64,000 nucleotides of DNA from UBA3792 sp045114775 (GTDB taxonomy: Bacteria > Bacillota > Clostridia > Christensenellales > CAG-138). Both the position numbers and the translations under genes were made by a program. The notes under the pieces are model-generated. The model was not told the DNA's origin. It did no database searches and saw only the letters and a list, made by a program, of their open reading frames with translations. Positions 50,725 through 58,947 of the stretch are shown one piece after another (position 1 is the first letter of the stretch; every line of letters begins with the position of its first letter). Location of the stretch: positions 124,001 to 188,000 of the forward strand of contig JBGULC010000012.1 of the NCBI GenBank assembly GCA_045114775.1, read 5' to 3'.

Positions 50725-51492
50725 CTACCGGATAAACCCGAGCCAGAAGTCCAACGCGTTGTAGAGCATGTCGCCGGAACAGACCTGCACCGAGGCGTCG
50801 GTGCCGGAAACCGTGGCGTCGGTGAAGAGGTCGCTGGCTTTGGTCAGCACCAGTACCGGCACGATCTCGTAGTCGTCGCCGAAGATCACGTCGAGGTATT
50901 CGCAGTACTTCGCGCACTGATCGACCTCCTCCTGTTCGATCTTGTCCTTCATTTTGAATTCAAAGGAAAACGCGTACCGCTTCGTGACGAGCAGCACATC
51001 CGCGTAGATGCGGATATGCTTGGATTTTTTGATGCGCAGCTCAAAGACGATCTCCCAGTCGTTGCTGAGCTTTTCGGGATAGCCGAACTCTTTTAGATCG
51101 CGGAACAGATCCCGCATCGTCCGCCGCGCGTCCGTAAAGGAATGGAACAGCCCGCGCGTGTCGTTCAGATTCCGTCCGACGTTTTCGCAGCCGAGCTTCA
51201 GAAGCGCCAGAAAACGCTGTTCGTCCATTTCGAGGAATTCTTTGACCGACGAATAGAAGCCCGCGAACTCCGCAAGCCCGTAGTGCGGGCGCGTCTGCGG
51301 GATCTGCGCGTGCCAAAGGTACTCGTCGTCCTGCCAGCAAAGCTCCTTCATAAACGGCGACGCATACAGGAAATGATTGACCGTCGATGCGTCTGCGCGG
51401 ACGGCGCGCGCGATATCCCGCGCCTTGACGCCTTCCTCGCTCTTTGCGATGCACATATAGATCTGCCGTTCGATCGGGTCTGCCTTTGCCAT
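50725..51492 (-). CDS. predicted winged-helix / PD-(D/E)XK nuclease
   Basis: 255 residues. N-terminal winged-helix-like domain (1-65, SEEGVKARDIARAVRADAST). The C-terminal half has the PD-(D/E)XK pattern: Asp165 in IYADVLLV, Glu178-x-Lys180 in FSFEFKMK and Gln192-xxx-Tyr196 in DQCAKYCEYL, as in RecB/Cas4-type nucleases, then the strand VPVLVLTKA. Activity is inferred from motifs only. GGAGGA lies before the ATG at 51492, and the promoter is at 51514-51542. Divergent from a DNA methyltransferase, which suggests a restriction-modification pair. No close named family was recognised. Confidence 0.72.
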   Translation of the reverse strand: MAKADPIERQIYMCIAKSEEGVKARDIARAVRADASTVNHFLYASPFMKELCWQDDEYLWHAQIPQTRPHYGLAEFAGFYSSVKEFLEMDEQRFLALLKLGCENVGRNLNDTRGLFHSFTDARRTMRDLFRDLKEFGYPEKLSNDWEIVFELRIKKSKHIRIYADVLLVTKRYAFSFEFKMKDKIEQEEVDQCAKYCEYLDVIFGDDYEIVPVLVLTKASDLFTDATVSGTDASVQVCSGDMLYNALDFWLGFIR

Positions 51493-51513
51493 AGCCGTTC
51501 CTCCGTTTTCCGT

Positions 51514-51542
51514 ATTGTACCACACCGGCAGGTCCTCCGCAA
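51514..51542 (-). promoter_or_regulatory. sigma-A promoter of the nuclease gene
   Basis: TTGCGG at 51542-51537, 17-nt spacer, TACAAT at 51519-51514. Confidence 0.72.
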
Positions 51543-51587
51543 GCGCGGTTTCCATGCGGAAATCTTTTACAAGATATGGTTTTCCCG

Positions 51588-51605
51588 CTTGTATTTTCAT
51601 ACAAG
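51588..51605. promoter_or_regulatory. palindrome over the methyltransferase -35 box
   Basis: CTTGTAT-TTTC-ATACAAG, a perfect 7-bp inverted repeat. TACAAGATAT also occurs twice, 31 bp apart (about 51569 and 51600). It could be a control site shared by the divergent pair. Confidence 0.45.
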
Positions 51606-51617
51606 ATATTGTATAAT
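51589..51617 (+). promoter_or_regulatory. sigma-A promoter of the methyltransferase gene
   Basis: TTGTAT at 51589-51594, 17-nt spacer, TATAAT at 51612-51617. Confidence 0.72.
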
Positions 51618-51641
51618 AAAGAAAAAGCTTCGGAGGCGGGT

Positions 51642-52841
51642 ATGCGCGTTTTTTGTACGGAGGAGCTGCATGCGGCGGGCGGCGACGGAACGTTCTATCT
51701 TGCAAAGGCGGAGGATGCGCTCGATTCGCTGATCGCGCGCTACGAAAACAGCGTACGGCTCATCTATCTCGATCCGCCGTTCCGCACGGGCGAGTCGTTC
51801 AAAATGAAGATCGGCAAGGGCAAGCAGGCGCAGACAGTCGTGCTTTATGAGGACAAGCTGGATGAGGAAAGCTATCTCCTCTGGCTCGAACGCATCCTTT
51901 TAGGCTGCCATAAGCTTTTGGATCCGCGCGGATCGATCTATCTGCACCTTGACTACCGCATGTCACACAAGGCGCGGATGCTTCTCGACAAGATCTTCGG
52001 CGAATCGAACTTCATGAACGAGATCATCTGGGCGTATCGCTCCGGCGGACGCGCCACACGCTGCTATCCGCGAAAGCACGACACGATCCTCTTCTACCGC
52101 AAATCCAAAAAGGTCCTGTTCAACATCAAGGCGGTGGGCACCCCTCGCGGACCGGAGCGCCGCAACCACATGAAGCGCTTCATCGACGAGGACGGCCGCA
52201 TCGGCTTCTCGATCCGTTCGAACGGCAAGACCTACACCTATTATGAAGATTCGCTGATCTACCCCTCCGACGTCTGGTCGGACATCGAACATCTGCAGCA
52301 GAAGGACCGCGAGCGCACGGGATTCTTGACGCAAAAGCCGGAGGCGCTCCTAAAGCGCATCATTGCGGCTTCGTCCGAACCCGGCGATCTCGTGCTCGAT
52401 CTGTTTTCGGGGAGCGGCACGACCGCGGCGGCAGCGACGCGGCTCGGACGCAGGTTCGTCGTCGTCGATCAAAGCCCCATCGCCTGCGCGCTTCTGCGGA
52501 GCCGCCAGCTCAATATCACAAGCGAACCGACGCTGACCGAGACCGCCGCGCATGCGCTCTCGATCCGGTATCCGGTCGACAAAACGCCCTGTCGGATCAA
52601 CACCGAGCTTACCGCAAAGGGCGATCGCAAGTATGTTCAGATCAAAAAGACGTTCTTCTCCGCAAAGGAATCCGCGCCGATGTACGCCGCGACCGGCTAT
52701 GTGAACGGCTCGTGCTTCCATGCGGTCCATACGAACTGCGCGCCGAAGCTGCCGATCCAGCTTCCGCTACCCAAGGAACACATCCCCGTGCTGCACGTCG
52801 TCGGCGTGCACGGCGAGCAGGCGTTCTTTACGTTGGAATAA
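51642..52841 (+). CDS. site-specific DNA methyltransferase (N6-adenine/N4-cytosine, beta order)
   Basis: 399 residues. The catalytic motif IV DPPF (44-47, LIYLDPPFRTG) precedes the SAM-binding motif I (DLFSGSGTT, about 254-262), which is the beta-class order. FLTQKPEALLKRII (motif X region) lies between. The target-recognition region is about 110-230. A C-terminal extension of about 100 residues has no recognised domain. GGAGGCGGG precedes the ATG at 51642. An earlier ATG at 51576 precedes the promoter. Divergent from the nuclease with a 149-bp shared regulatory region. Specificity cannot be read. Confidence 0.88.
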   Translation: MRVFCTEELHAAGGDGTFYLAKAEDALDSLIARYENSVRLIYLDPPFRTGESFKMKIGKGKQAQTVVLYEDKLDEESYLLWLERILLGCHKLLDPRGSIYLHLDYRMSHKARMLLDKIFGESNFMNEIIWAYRSGGRATRCYPRKHDTILFYRKSKKVLFNIKAVGTPRGPERRNHMKRFIDEDGRIGFSIRSNGKTYTYYEDSLIYPSDVWSDIEHLQQKDRERTGFLTQKPEALLKRIIAASSEPGDLVLDLFSGSGTTAAAATRLGRRFVVVDQSPIACALLRSRQLNITSEPTLTETAAHALSIRYPVDKTPCRINTELTAKGDRKYVQIKKTFFSAKESAPMYAATGYVNGSCFHAVHTNCAPKLPIQLPLPKEHIPVLHVVGVHGEQAFFTLE

Positions 52842-53080
52842 TCGAAAGCATCAAAAGAGCAGGCTGTCGGGAAGGTGGGCAGAATCCTCGTTTTCGCGAC
52901 GGAGCTATACATGGCACGCGCGAGAAACGCGCGAACATCCGCTGTAACGAAGCGCACCGGAGTGGAAAGTATGCGACCGAGGATGGCGACGCGTGATCAA
53001 ACGCGCGGCGTCACCGCTGTAACGGAGCGAAGCGAAGTGGTTCAGAAAACACGGATAGTTTGCGGCGAACCAATAAAAAG
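52842..53080. repeat. gene-free stretch with imperfect direct repeats
   Basis: CCGCTGTAACGAAGCG at 52939 and CCGCTGTAACGGAGCG at 53014 start two similar blocks of about 27 bp, each ending in GAAGTGG or GGAGTGG. Flanking text is rich in ACGCGCG palindromes. No coding signal was found. Confidence 0.5.
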
Positions 53081-53102
53081 AAAAGGCGGTTTTACGCCTT
53101 TT
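53081..53102 (-). terminator. terminator, probably of the heat-shock operon (also symmetric on plus)
   Basis: AAAAGGCG / CGCCTTTT stem, 6-nt loop. On the minus strand it continues CTTTTT. It is 96 nt after the dnaJ stop. Confidence 0.6.
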
Positions 53103-53170
53103 CATCCGACAAGCATTCCTATATAACTCCTCGCCGCAAATGGTCTGACCCCTTTTACGGCAGACTGAAG

Positions 53171-53195
53171 CAGGAGGTTTTCGCCTCCTGTTTTT
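53171..53195 (+). terminator. hairpin with plus-strand T-run downstream of dnaJ
   Basis: CAGGAGG / CCTCCTG stem, 6-nt loop, then TTTTT on the plus strand, only 3 nt from the dnaJ stop on the other strand. Confidence 0.6.
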
Positions 53196-53197
53196 GC

Positions 53198-54322
53198 TTA
53201 CTTGAAGATGTCCTTTAGGGGACGTTTTTTGTTTTTCTGCACGACCGGACGGCCCTCCAAAGCGGCAAGCTGCTCCAGAAGCTCTTTTGCCTGCTGGGTG
53301 ACCTTTCGCGGCACCTCGACGTTGACCGTAACAAACAGATCGCCCTTGCCCTGCTGCTGCAGCCGCTGGATGCCCTGCTCGCGCAGGCGGAACGTGGTGC
53401 CGATCTGCGTGCCTGCCGGAACGTTGTACTTGATCTGACCCGTCAGCGTCGGAACCGTGATCTCGCCGCCGAGCACCGCCGTCGTGTACGGAATGTTCAT
53501 AGTGAGCATCAGATCGCTGCCGCGCCGCACAAACTGGGAATGCGTGCGCACGGAGATCGTGACGTACAGGTTCCCGCGCGGACCGCCCTTGTAGCCGGCG
53601 TCGCCCTCGTTGCGCATGTTGATCGTCTGTCCGTCGTCGATGCCCGCCGGGATCTTCAGCGAAAGGCGCTTGAGCTTTCTGACACGGCCCTTGCCGCGGC
53701 ATTCCGCGCACGGTTCGGAGATGATCTTGCCGGTCCCGCGGCACGCGGAGCACGGCCGTGTGATCGTCGTCGCGCCGAACAGCGTGTTCTGCTGCATCCG
53801 CACCTGCCCCGTGCCTTTGCACGTCTGACAGCGCTGCGGCTGCGTACCGGGCTTTGCGCCGGAGCCGTTGCACACGTCGCAGACCTCTTCGCGCGTGACG
53901 CTGATCTCCTTCTCCGTGCCGAACGCGGCCTCCTCAAAGGACAGTGTCAGATTGTAGCGGATGTCGTCGCCGGTCATCGGCGCGTTGCGACTCTGCGTCT
54001 GCGCGCCGAAGCCGCCGAAGATCGTGCTGAAGATGTCGCCGAAGCCGTCGAAGCCCGTCGCGCCGGTGAACGGGTTGCCACCGCCCATCGTCGGATCGAA
54101 CGCCGCATGCCCGAACTGGTCGTATTTCGACCGCTTTTCGGGATCGGACAGCACTTCATACGCCTCGTTCAGCTCCTTGAACTCCGCTTCCTTTGCGGCA
54201 TCGCCCGGATGCAGATCGGGGTGACAGGTCTTTGCTTTTTTGCGGAACGCGCTTTTGATGTCCGCATCCGAGGCGTTTTTCTCGACCCCGAGCACCTCGT
54301 AGTAATCACGTTTGTTTTCCAC
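53198..54322 (-). CDS. dnaJ: chaperone protein DnaJ
   Basis: 374 residues. J domain (1-70) with HPD in CHPDLHPG, a Gly/Phe-rich linker (TGATGFDGFGDIFSTIFGGFG), four CxxCxGxG zinc repeats (CDVCNGSG, CQTCKGTG, CSACRGTG, CAECRGKG, about 145-205) and C-terminal substrate domains. It stimulates DnaK ATPase. Last gene of the operon. Confidence 0.97.
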   Translation of the reverse strand: MENKRDYYEVLGVEKNASDADIKSAFRKKAKTCHPDLHPGDAAKEAEFKELNEAYEVLSDPEKRSKYDQFGHAAFDPTMGGGNPFTGATGFDGFGDIFSTIFGGFGAQTQSRNAPMTGDDIRYNLTLSFEEAAFGTEKEISVTREEVCDVCNGSGAKPGTQPQRCQTCKGTGQVRMQQNTLFGATTITRPCSACRGTGKIISEPCAECRGKGRVRKLKRLSLKIPAGIDDGQTINMRNEGDAGYKGGPRGNLYVTISVRTHSQFVRRGSDLMLTMNIPYTTAVLGGEITVPTLTGQIKYNVPAGTQIGTTFRLREQGIQRLQQQGKGDLFVTVNVEVPRKVTQQAKELLEQLAALEGRPVVQKNKKRPLKDIFK

Positions 54323-54337
54323 TACCGTACCTCACGA

Positions 54338-54365
54338 TCGGGCAAGCGTACACTTGCCCGATCCG
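54338..54365 (-). other. intercistronic stem-loop between dnaK and dnaJ
   Basis: GATCGGGCAAG / CTTGCCCGATC, perfect 11-bp stem with 6-nt loop and no T-run. Position suggests an mRNA processing or stability element, or partial termination lowering dnaJ. Confidence 0.6.
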
Positions 54366-54387
54366 TTCCCTGTGAAAGTGTTGATTC

Positions 54388-56214
54388 TCAGTCGACGACC
54401 GTGTAATCCGCGTCGACCACATTGTCCTTCGGCTGCTGACCGGCGTTCGGATTCGGCTCCGCGCCGGGCTGCTGCTGTTGCTGTGCCGCCTGCTGATAGA
54501 TCTTGCCGAAGACCTCATAGCTCACGTTCGTGCACTTCTCCGTCTCCGCCTTGATCTTCGCGTCGTCGGTGCCTTCAAGCGCCTTCTTGAGGTCCGCGAC
54601 CGCCGCTTCGACCTTCGCCTTGTCGCCCGCGTCGATCTTGTCGCCGAGCTCGCGGAGCGTCTTTTCGGTCGTGTAGACGAGCTGATCCGCATGGTTGCGG
54701 TTCTCCGCCGCTTCCTTGCGCTGCTTATCCTCCGCCGCGTAGCGCTCCGCTTCCGCGACTGCCTTCTTGATCTCGTCCTCGTTGAGGTTCGTGGACGCGG
54801 TGATCGTTACCTGCTGCTGGTTGCCCGTGCCGAGGTCCTTTGCGGAGACGTGTACGATGCCGTTCGCGTCGATGTCGAACGTGACTTCGATCTGCGGTAC
54901 GCCTCTGGGTGCCGGCGCGATGCCCGCAAGCTGGAATCTGCCGAGGCTCTTGTTGTACTGCGCCATTTCACGCTCGCCCTGCAGCACGTGGACTTCAACG
55001 CTCGTCTGTCCGTCCGCCGCGGTCGAGAAGATCTGACTCTTCTTGGTCGGGATGGTCGTGTTGCGCTCGATGAGGCGCGTGAACACGCCGCCGACGGTCT
55101 CGATGCCGAGCGACAAAGGCGTGACGTCGAGGAGCAGGATGTCCTTGACCTCGCCGCCGAGTACGCCGCCCTGGATCGCCGCGCCGATCGCGACGCATTC
55201 GTCGGGGTTGATGCCCTTGAACGGCTCTTTGCCGGTGATGTTCTTGACCATCTCCTGGACCGCCGGGATACGGGACGAACCGCCGACGAGGATGACCTTG
55301 TTGATGTCGCTGTTACTTAGCCCTGCATCCGCCATCGCCTTCTGAACGCAGACGCGCGTCTTGTCGACGAGGTCCGCGGTCAGCTCGTTGAACTTTGCGC
55401 GGGTGATCGTGCAGTCGAGGTGCAGCGGGCCTGCCGGTCCCTGCGTGATGAACGGGATGTTCACGTTGCTCTGGGTCATGCCGGATAGTTCGATCTTCGC
55501 CTTCTCCGCCGCTTCCTTCAATCTCTGCAGCGCCATCTTGTCCTTGCGGAGATCAATGCCGTTGTTGCGCAGGAAGTCGGACGCGATGTAGTCGATCAGT
55601 CTCTGGTCGAAGTCGTCGCCGCCGAGACGGTTGTTGCCCGCGGTCGCCAGTACTTCGAAGACGCCGTCGCCGATTTCGAGGATCGAGACGTCGAACGTGC
55701 CGCCGCCGAGGTCGTAGACCAGGATCTTCTGGTTCGTTTCCTTATCAAGGCCGTAAGCAAGCGACGCAGCCGTCGGCTCGTTGATGATACGAAGCACTTC
55801 GAGGCCCGCAATGCGACCCGCATCCTTCGTTGCCTGACGCTGACTGTCGGTGAAGTACGCCGGAACGGTGATGACCGCCTGCGTGACGGTCTCGCCGAGG
55901 TACGCCTCCGCGTCCTGCTTCAGCTTCTGCAGGATCATCGCCGAGATCTCCTGCGGCGTGTAATCCTTGTCGTCGATGTGGACCTTGTAGGACGAGCCCA
56001 TCTCACGCTTGATCGAGGAGACGGTCCGGTCCGGATTCGTGATCGCCTGACGCTTTGCGATGGAGCCGACGAGACGCTCGTTGCCCTTGAACGCAACGAC
56101 GGACGGGGTGGTTCTTGCGCCTTCCGCGTTGGGGATGACGACGGGATCGCCGCCCTCAAGGATCGCGACGCAGGAATTGGTGGTGCCCAGGTCAATACCG
56201 ATGATCTTACTCAT
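54388..56214 (-). CDS. dnaK: chaperone protein DnaK (Hsp70)
   Basis: 608 residues. MSKIIGIDLGTTNSCVAI phosphate loop, VYDLGGGTFDVSIL, VGGSSRIPAVQ in the ATPase domain, DVTPLSLGIET linker-substrate domain boundary, a Gln/Asn/Pro-rich tail ending DADYTVVD. ATP-driven folding chaperone. 73 nt after grpE. Confidence 0.98.
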   Translation of the reverse strand: MSKIIGIDLGTTNSCVAILEGGDPVVIPNAEGARTTPSVVAFKGNERLVGSIAKRQAITNPDRTVSSIKREMGSSYKVHIDDKDYTPQEISAMILQKLKQDAEAYLGETVTQAVITVPAYFTDSQRQATKDAGRIAGLEVLRIINEPTAASLAYGLDKETNQKILVYDLGGGTFDVSILEIGDGVFEVLATAGNNRLGGDDFDQRLIDYIASDFLRNNGIDLRKDKMALQRLKEAAEKAKIELSGMTQSNVNIPFITQGPAGPLHLDCTITRAKFNELTADLVDKTRVCVQKAMADAGLSNSDINKVILVGGSSRIPAVQEMVKNITGKEPFKGINPDECVAIGAAIQGGVLGGEVKDILLLDVTPLSLGIETVGGVFTRLIERNTTIPTKKSQIFSTAADGQTSVEVHVLQGEREMAQYNKSLGRFQLAGIAPAPRGVPQIEVTFDIDANGIVHVSAKDLGTGNQQQVTITASTNLNEDEIKKAVAEAERYAAEDKQRKEAAENRNHADQLVYTTEKTLRELGDKIDAGDKAKVEAAVADLKKALEGTDDAKIKAETEKCTNVSYEVFGKIYQQAAQQQQQPGAEPNPNAGQQPKDNVVDADYTVVD

Positions 56215-56288
56215 ATGTTTATACCTCCGAGTTCTTTGAAGATTTTTCTTTTTATTTTATGCAAACAAGCGTAAACCTTGTTGTTGCC

Positions 56289-56861
56289 TTATTCGCTGAC
56301 CTTCACCATGCTGTGGCGAATGATCTTTTCCTTTACCTTGTAGCCCTTCTGGAAGGTCTGCACGATGTTGCCGCTCTCCATGCCTTCGACCGCTTCGGTC
56401 ATCACCGCATTGTGCAGTTCGGGATCGAACGCGCCGTCCGACGGGATCTCCTCGAGTCCTTCCTTTTTGAGGATCTCGGCGAATTTCTTATGGACGAGCT
56501 TCACGCCGTCCGCCCAGCCGTCCGCGCTCGGATCGCTCTCCGCAACCCGGTCGAAATCGTCCAGCACCGGCAGCAGCGATTTGATGCAGTCTCGCTTGCC
56601 CTCGTCGTAGCTGTCCGCGCGGACCGTTGCGTTTCGTTTGCGGTAGTTGTCGAAATCCGCCTGATTGCGCTGCAGAAGCGCGATCGTGTCGTCCAGCTTT
56701 TTCTGCAGCTCGTCAATGTGCTTCTTGACCGTTTCAAGCTCCTCCTGCGTCATTGTGACGACTTCGGGGACCTGCTCTTCGGTCTGCTGCTCCTCCGCGA
56801 TCTCTTCGGTCGCTTCGGGCTTCTTTTCCGCTTCATGCGGCTTGTTCTTCTTGGAAGCCAA
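56289..56861 (-). CDS. grpE: nucleotide exchange factor GrpE
   Basis: 190 residues. Charged N-terminus (1-45), long coiled coil (about 45-95, TQEELETVKKHIDELQKKLDD), then FDNYRKRN and the beta domain VLDDFDRVAE ... GYKVKEKIIRHSMVKV. Releases ADP from DnaK. Starts 4 nt after hrcA. Confidence 0.96.
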   Translation of the reverse strand: MASKKNKPHEAEKKPEATEEIAEEQQTEEQVPEVVTMTQEELETVKKHIDELQKKLDDTIALLQRNQADFDNYRKRNATVRADSYDEGKRDCIKSLLPVLDDFDRVAESDPSADGWADGVKLVHKKFAEILKKEGLEEIPSDGAFDPELHNAVMTEAVEGMESGNIVQTFQKGYKVKEKIIRHSMVKVSE

Positions 56862-56865
56862 GTTC

Positions 56866-57897
56866 CTACTCCTCCTTCAAAAACGATTGTAACACCGTAC
56901 CGAGATTGGTCTGTACATTCTTCAGGATCGAAAGCACCCTCGCGTAGTCCATGCGGGTCGGTCCGATCACGCCGAAGCTGCCGACCGGCGTTCCGTTCAC
57001 GCGATAGCTCGCGGTGACCACGCTGCAGTCCTGAAAGCCCTCCTGTTCGTTCTCGCTGCCGATCGTGACCGTGAACTCCATGTTGGACGCCTTCTTCAGC
57101 ATCCGATACATATCGTCCTTTTGCTCGACCGTTGCAAGGAACGTCTTCGCCTTACTGACGTCGCTGTATTCCGGGTACTCGAGCATGTTCGTCGCGCCGG
57201 AAAGCTCGACCATACGCCGGTCGCTCGACTGATTCTCGCAAAGCGCGGAAAGCAGCGATTCGACGAAATCCGCACGGGCGGAAAGCTCGCCGCCGAACTC
57301 ACGCACGAGCTTCGACGAGACCGTGGACATCCGACAGCCCGAAAACCTTGCCGTGATCGCCTTAGAGATGCGGTCCAGCTCCTCCGGTCCGATGTCCTCC
57401 GGGACGTCGATCACCGTGTTCTGGGACACGCCCGCGTCGGTGACGACGACCGCCAGCGCCTTGCCGATCGTCAGCGGAATGAGCTGCAGATGGCGGAGCC
57501 GGTTCACGCCGATGTCCGGCATCATCACGACCGCCGTGTAGTGCGTGATCTCCGAAAGCGCTTTTGCCGTGGAACGCAGCACTGCGTCGACGCCGTGGAC
57601 GTGCTCGCGGAAGTACCCGTACAGGAGCTTCGATTCCTCATCCGAAAGGTGCGCGCGCTGCATCATCTGATCGACGTACAGGCGATATGCCTTCTCGGAG
57701 GGGATGCGTCCCGCGCTCGTGTGCGGCTGGGCGAGGTAGCCGAGCGTTTCGAGGTCCGCCATCTCGTTGCGGATCGTCGCGGACGACCATTTCATGCCGC
57801 CCCGGCTCAACGCTTTGGAGCCCACCGGGCTAGCCGAAAGAATGTACTCATCAACGATCGCACGCAGGATCTGCAGCTTTCTTTGATCCAGTTCCAT
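56866..57897 (-). CDS. hrcA: heat-inducible transcription repressor HrcA
   Basis: 343 residues. N-terminal winged helix (MELDQRKLQILRAIVDEYI ... SSATIRNEMADLE), GAF-like dimerisation domain and the C-terminal GTPVGSFGVIGPTRMDYARV signature. Represses this operon by binding CIRCE and needs GroEL for activity. First gene after CIRCE. Confidence 0.97.
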   Translation of the reverse strand: MELDQRKLQILRAIVDEYILSASPVGSKALSRGGMKWSSATIRNEMADLETLGYLAQPHTSAGRIPSEKAYRLYVDQMMQRAHLSDEESKLLYGYFREHVHGVDAVLRSTAKALSEITHYTAVVMMPDIGVNRLRHLQLIPLTIGKALAVVVTDAGVSQNTVIDVPEDIGPEELDRISKAITARFSGCRMSTVSSKLVREFGGELSARADFVESLLSALCENQSSDRRMVELSGATNMLEYPEYSDVSKAKTFLATVEQKDDMYRMLKKASNMEFTVTIGSENEQEGFQDCSVVTASYRVNGTPVGSFGVIGPTRMDYARVLSILKNVQTNLGTVLQSFLKEE

Positions 57898-57915
57898 GCG
57901 ATCGTCTCCTTTCCT

Positions 57916-57942
57916 TTAGCACTCCGTTTGTTCGAGTGCTAA
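57916..57942. promoter_or_regulatory. CIRCE operator
   Basis: TTAGCACTC, 9-nt spacer, GAGTGCTAA: a perfect match to the HrcA operator, lying just downstream of the promoter and before hrcA. Confidence 0.98.
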
Positions 57943-57953
57943 TCACTATGCAT

Positions 57954-57982
57954 AAGATACCACTATCATGCACAATAGTCAA
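57954..57982 (-). promoter_or_regulatory. sigma-A promoter of the hrcA operon
   Basis: TTGACT at 57982-57977, 17-nt spacer, TATCTT at 57959-57954, directly upstream of CIRCE. Confidence 0.85.
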
Positions 57983-58449
57983 GTGAACTTCGGGGCAACA
58001 ATGTGAAACAAAAGTGAAATCTCGTCGGAGCGTGCTCAACTCTGTTCACGACGATGCTTGTGACAGCATCCGTATCATCCGTTTCGCGAAAGCATTGTCG
58101 TTCACCCGTTTCGCCGCCCCTCCTCTCCGCAAAAGGTCGCGCTCGGTACGCCTGTTCATTTGTAAACGCATTCACAACGGCGTACTGTCGCTACCAACCT
58201 TTTGCGGCTTTTCACAAGGAAACCTCATCCACCGCAAGCGGTCCCCCTTCCCCATGCTGTACGCATGGGAAGGCTTTTGGATGCGTGCAAAGAGGCTTCT
58301 CCCCCTTTAGGGTGGAGAAGTTGTCAACGAAGTTGACTGATAAGGGGGCGTATCTTGATTTTTTCCTCCGTCATTTGATAAAATTGCCGCATGCATCCGA
58401 CAATTCGGCGTCCCCGATTGTATGTATAGTGAAAGGAGGGCAAGGCAAT
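57983..58449. repeat. gene-free region with fragments of the dispersed repeat family
   Basis: No coding signal. 58215-58330 resembles 49840-49900: CTCATCC, then CCTTCCCC / GGGAAGGCTTTT hairpins, then CTTCTCCCCC and GTTGTCAACGAAGTTGAC. It is a decayed composite of palindromic repeats. Confidence 0.5.
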
Positions 58450-58947
58450 ATGAAAAATCCTTTGTTGCGTACGGACAAAGAGATTACGGAGCTCTATGCG
58501 CGCCATAAAAGCACGGTCTACCGTGTCTGCTTTGCTTACCTCAAAAACCCCGCCGATACCGAGGACGCCGTTTCGGAGACCTTTTTCCGGCTGATCAAGA
58601 GCGCTCCCGCGTTCGAGAGTGCAAAACACGAAAAGGCATGGCTCATCCGCACCGCGTCGAACGTGTGCAAAAACCAGTTGAAGCATTGGTGGCGAAGGCG
58701 TGAGGACATCGAGCGTTTTTATGATCTTCCCGACAGGGAAAGGATCGAAACAAACGATGTTCTGGAAGCTGTCCTGGCGCTTCCGGACCGGTACAAAGCC
58801 GCGGTGTATCTGTATTATTACGAGGGCTATACCGGCGCAGAGATCGCAGGGATTTTGAAGCAGCCACAGTCGACCGTCCGTAATCATCTGCGCGAGGCGC
58901 GCGCGATCCTCAAAGAAAGGTTAGGTGATGTTTTCGATGAAGAATGA
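58450..58947 (+). CDS. RNA polymerase ECF-type sigma factor
   Basis: 165 residues. Region 2: LYARHKSTVYRVCFAYLKNPADTEDAVSETFFRL; region 4: VLALPDRYKAAVYLYYYEGYTGAEIAGILKQPQSTVRNHLREAR. ECF class (SigV/SigY-like size). GGAGGG precedes the ATG at 58450. Translation overlaps the next gene by 20 nt. A partner membrane protein follows, so it is probably released by an envelope signal. Confidence 0.9.
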   Translation: MKNPLLRTDKEITELYARHKSTVYRVCFAYLKNPADTEDAVSETFFRLIKSAPAFESAKHEKAWLIRTASNVCKNQLKHWWRRREDIERFYDLPDRERIETNDVLEAVLALPDRYKAAVYLYYYEGYTGAEIAGILKQPQSTVRNHLREARAILKERLGDVFDEE

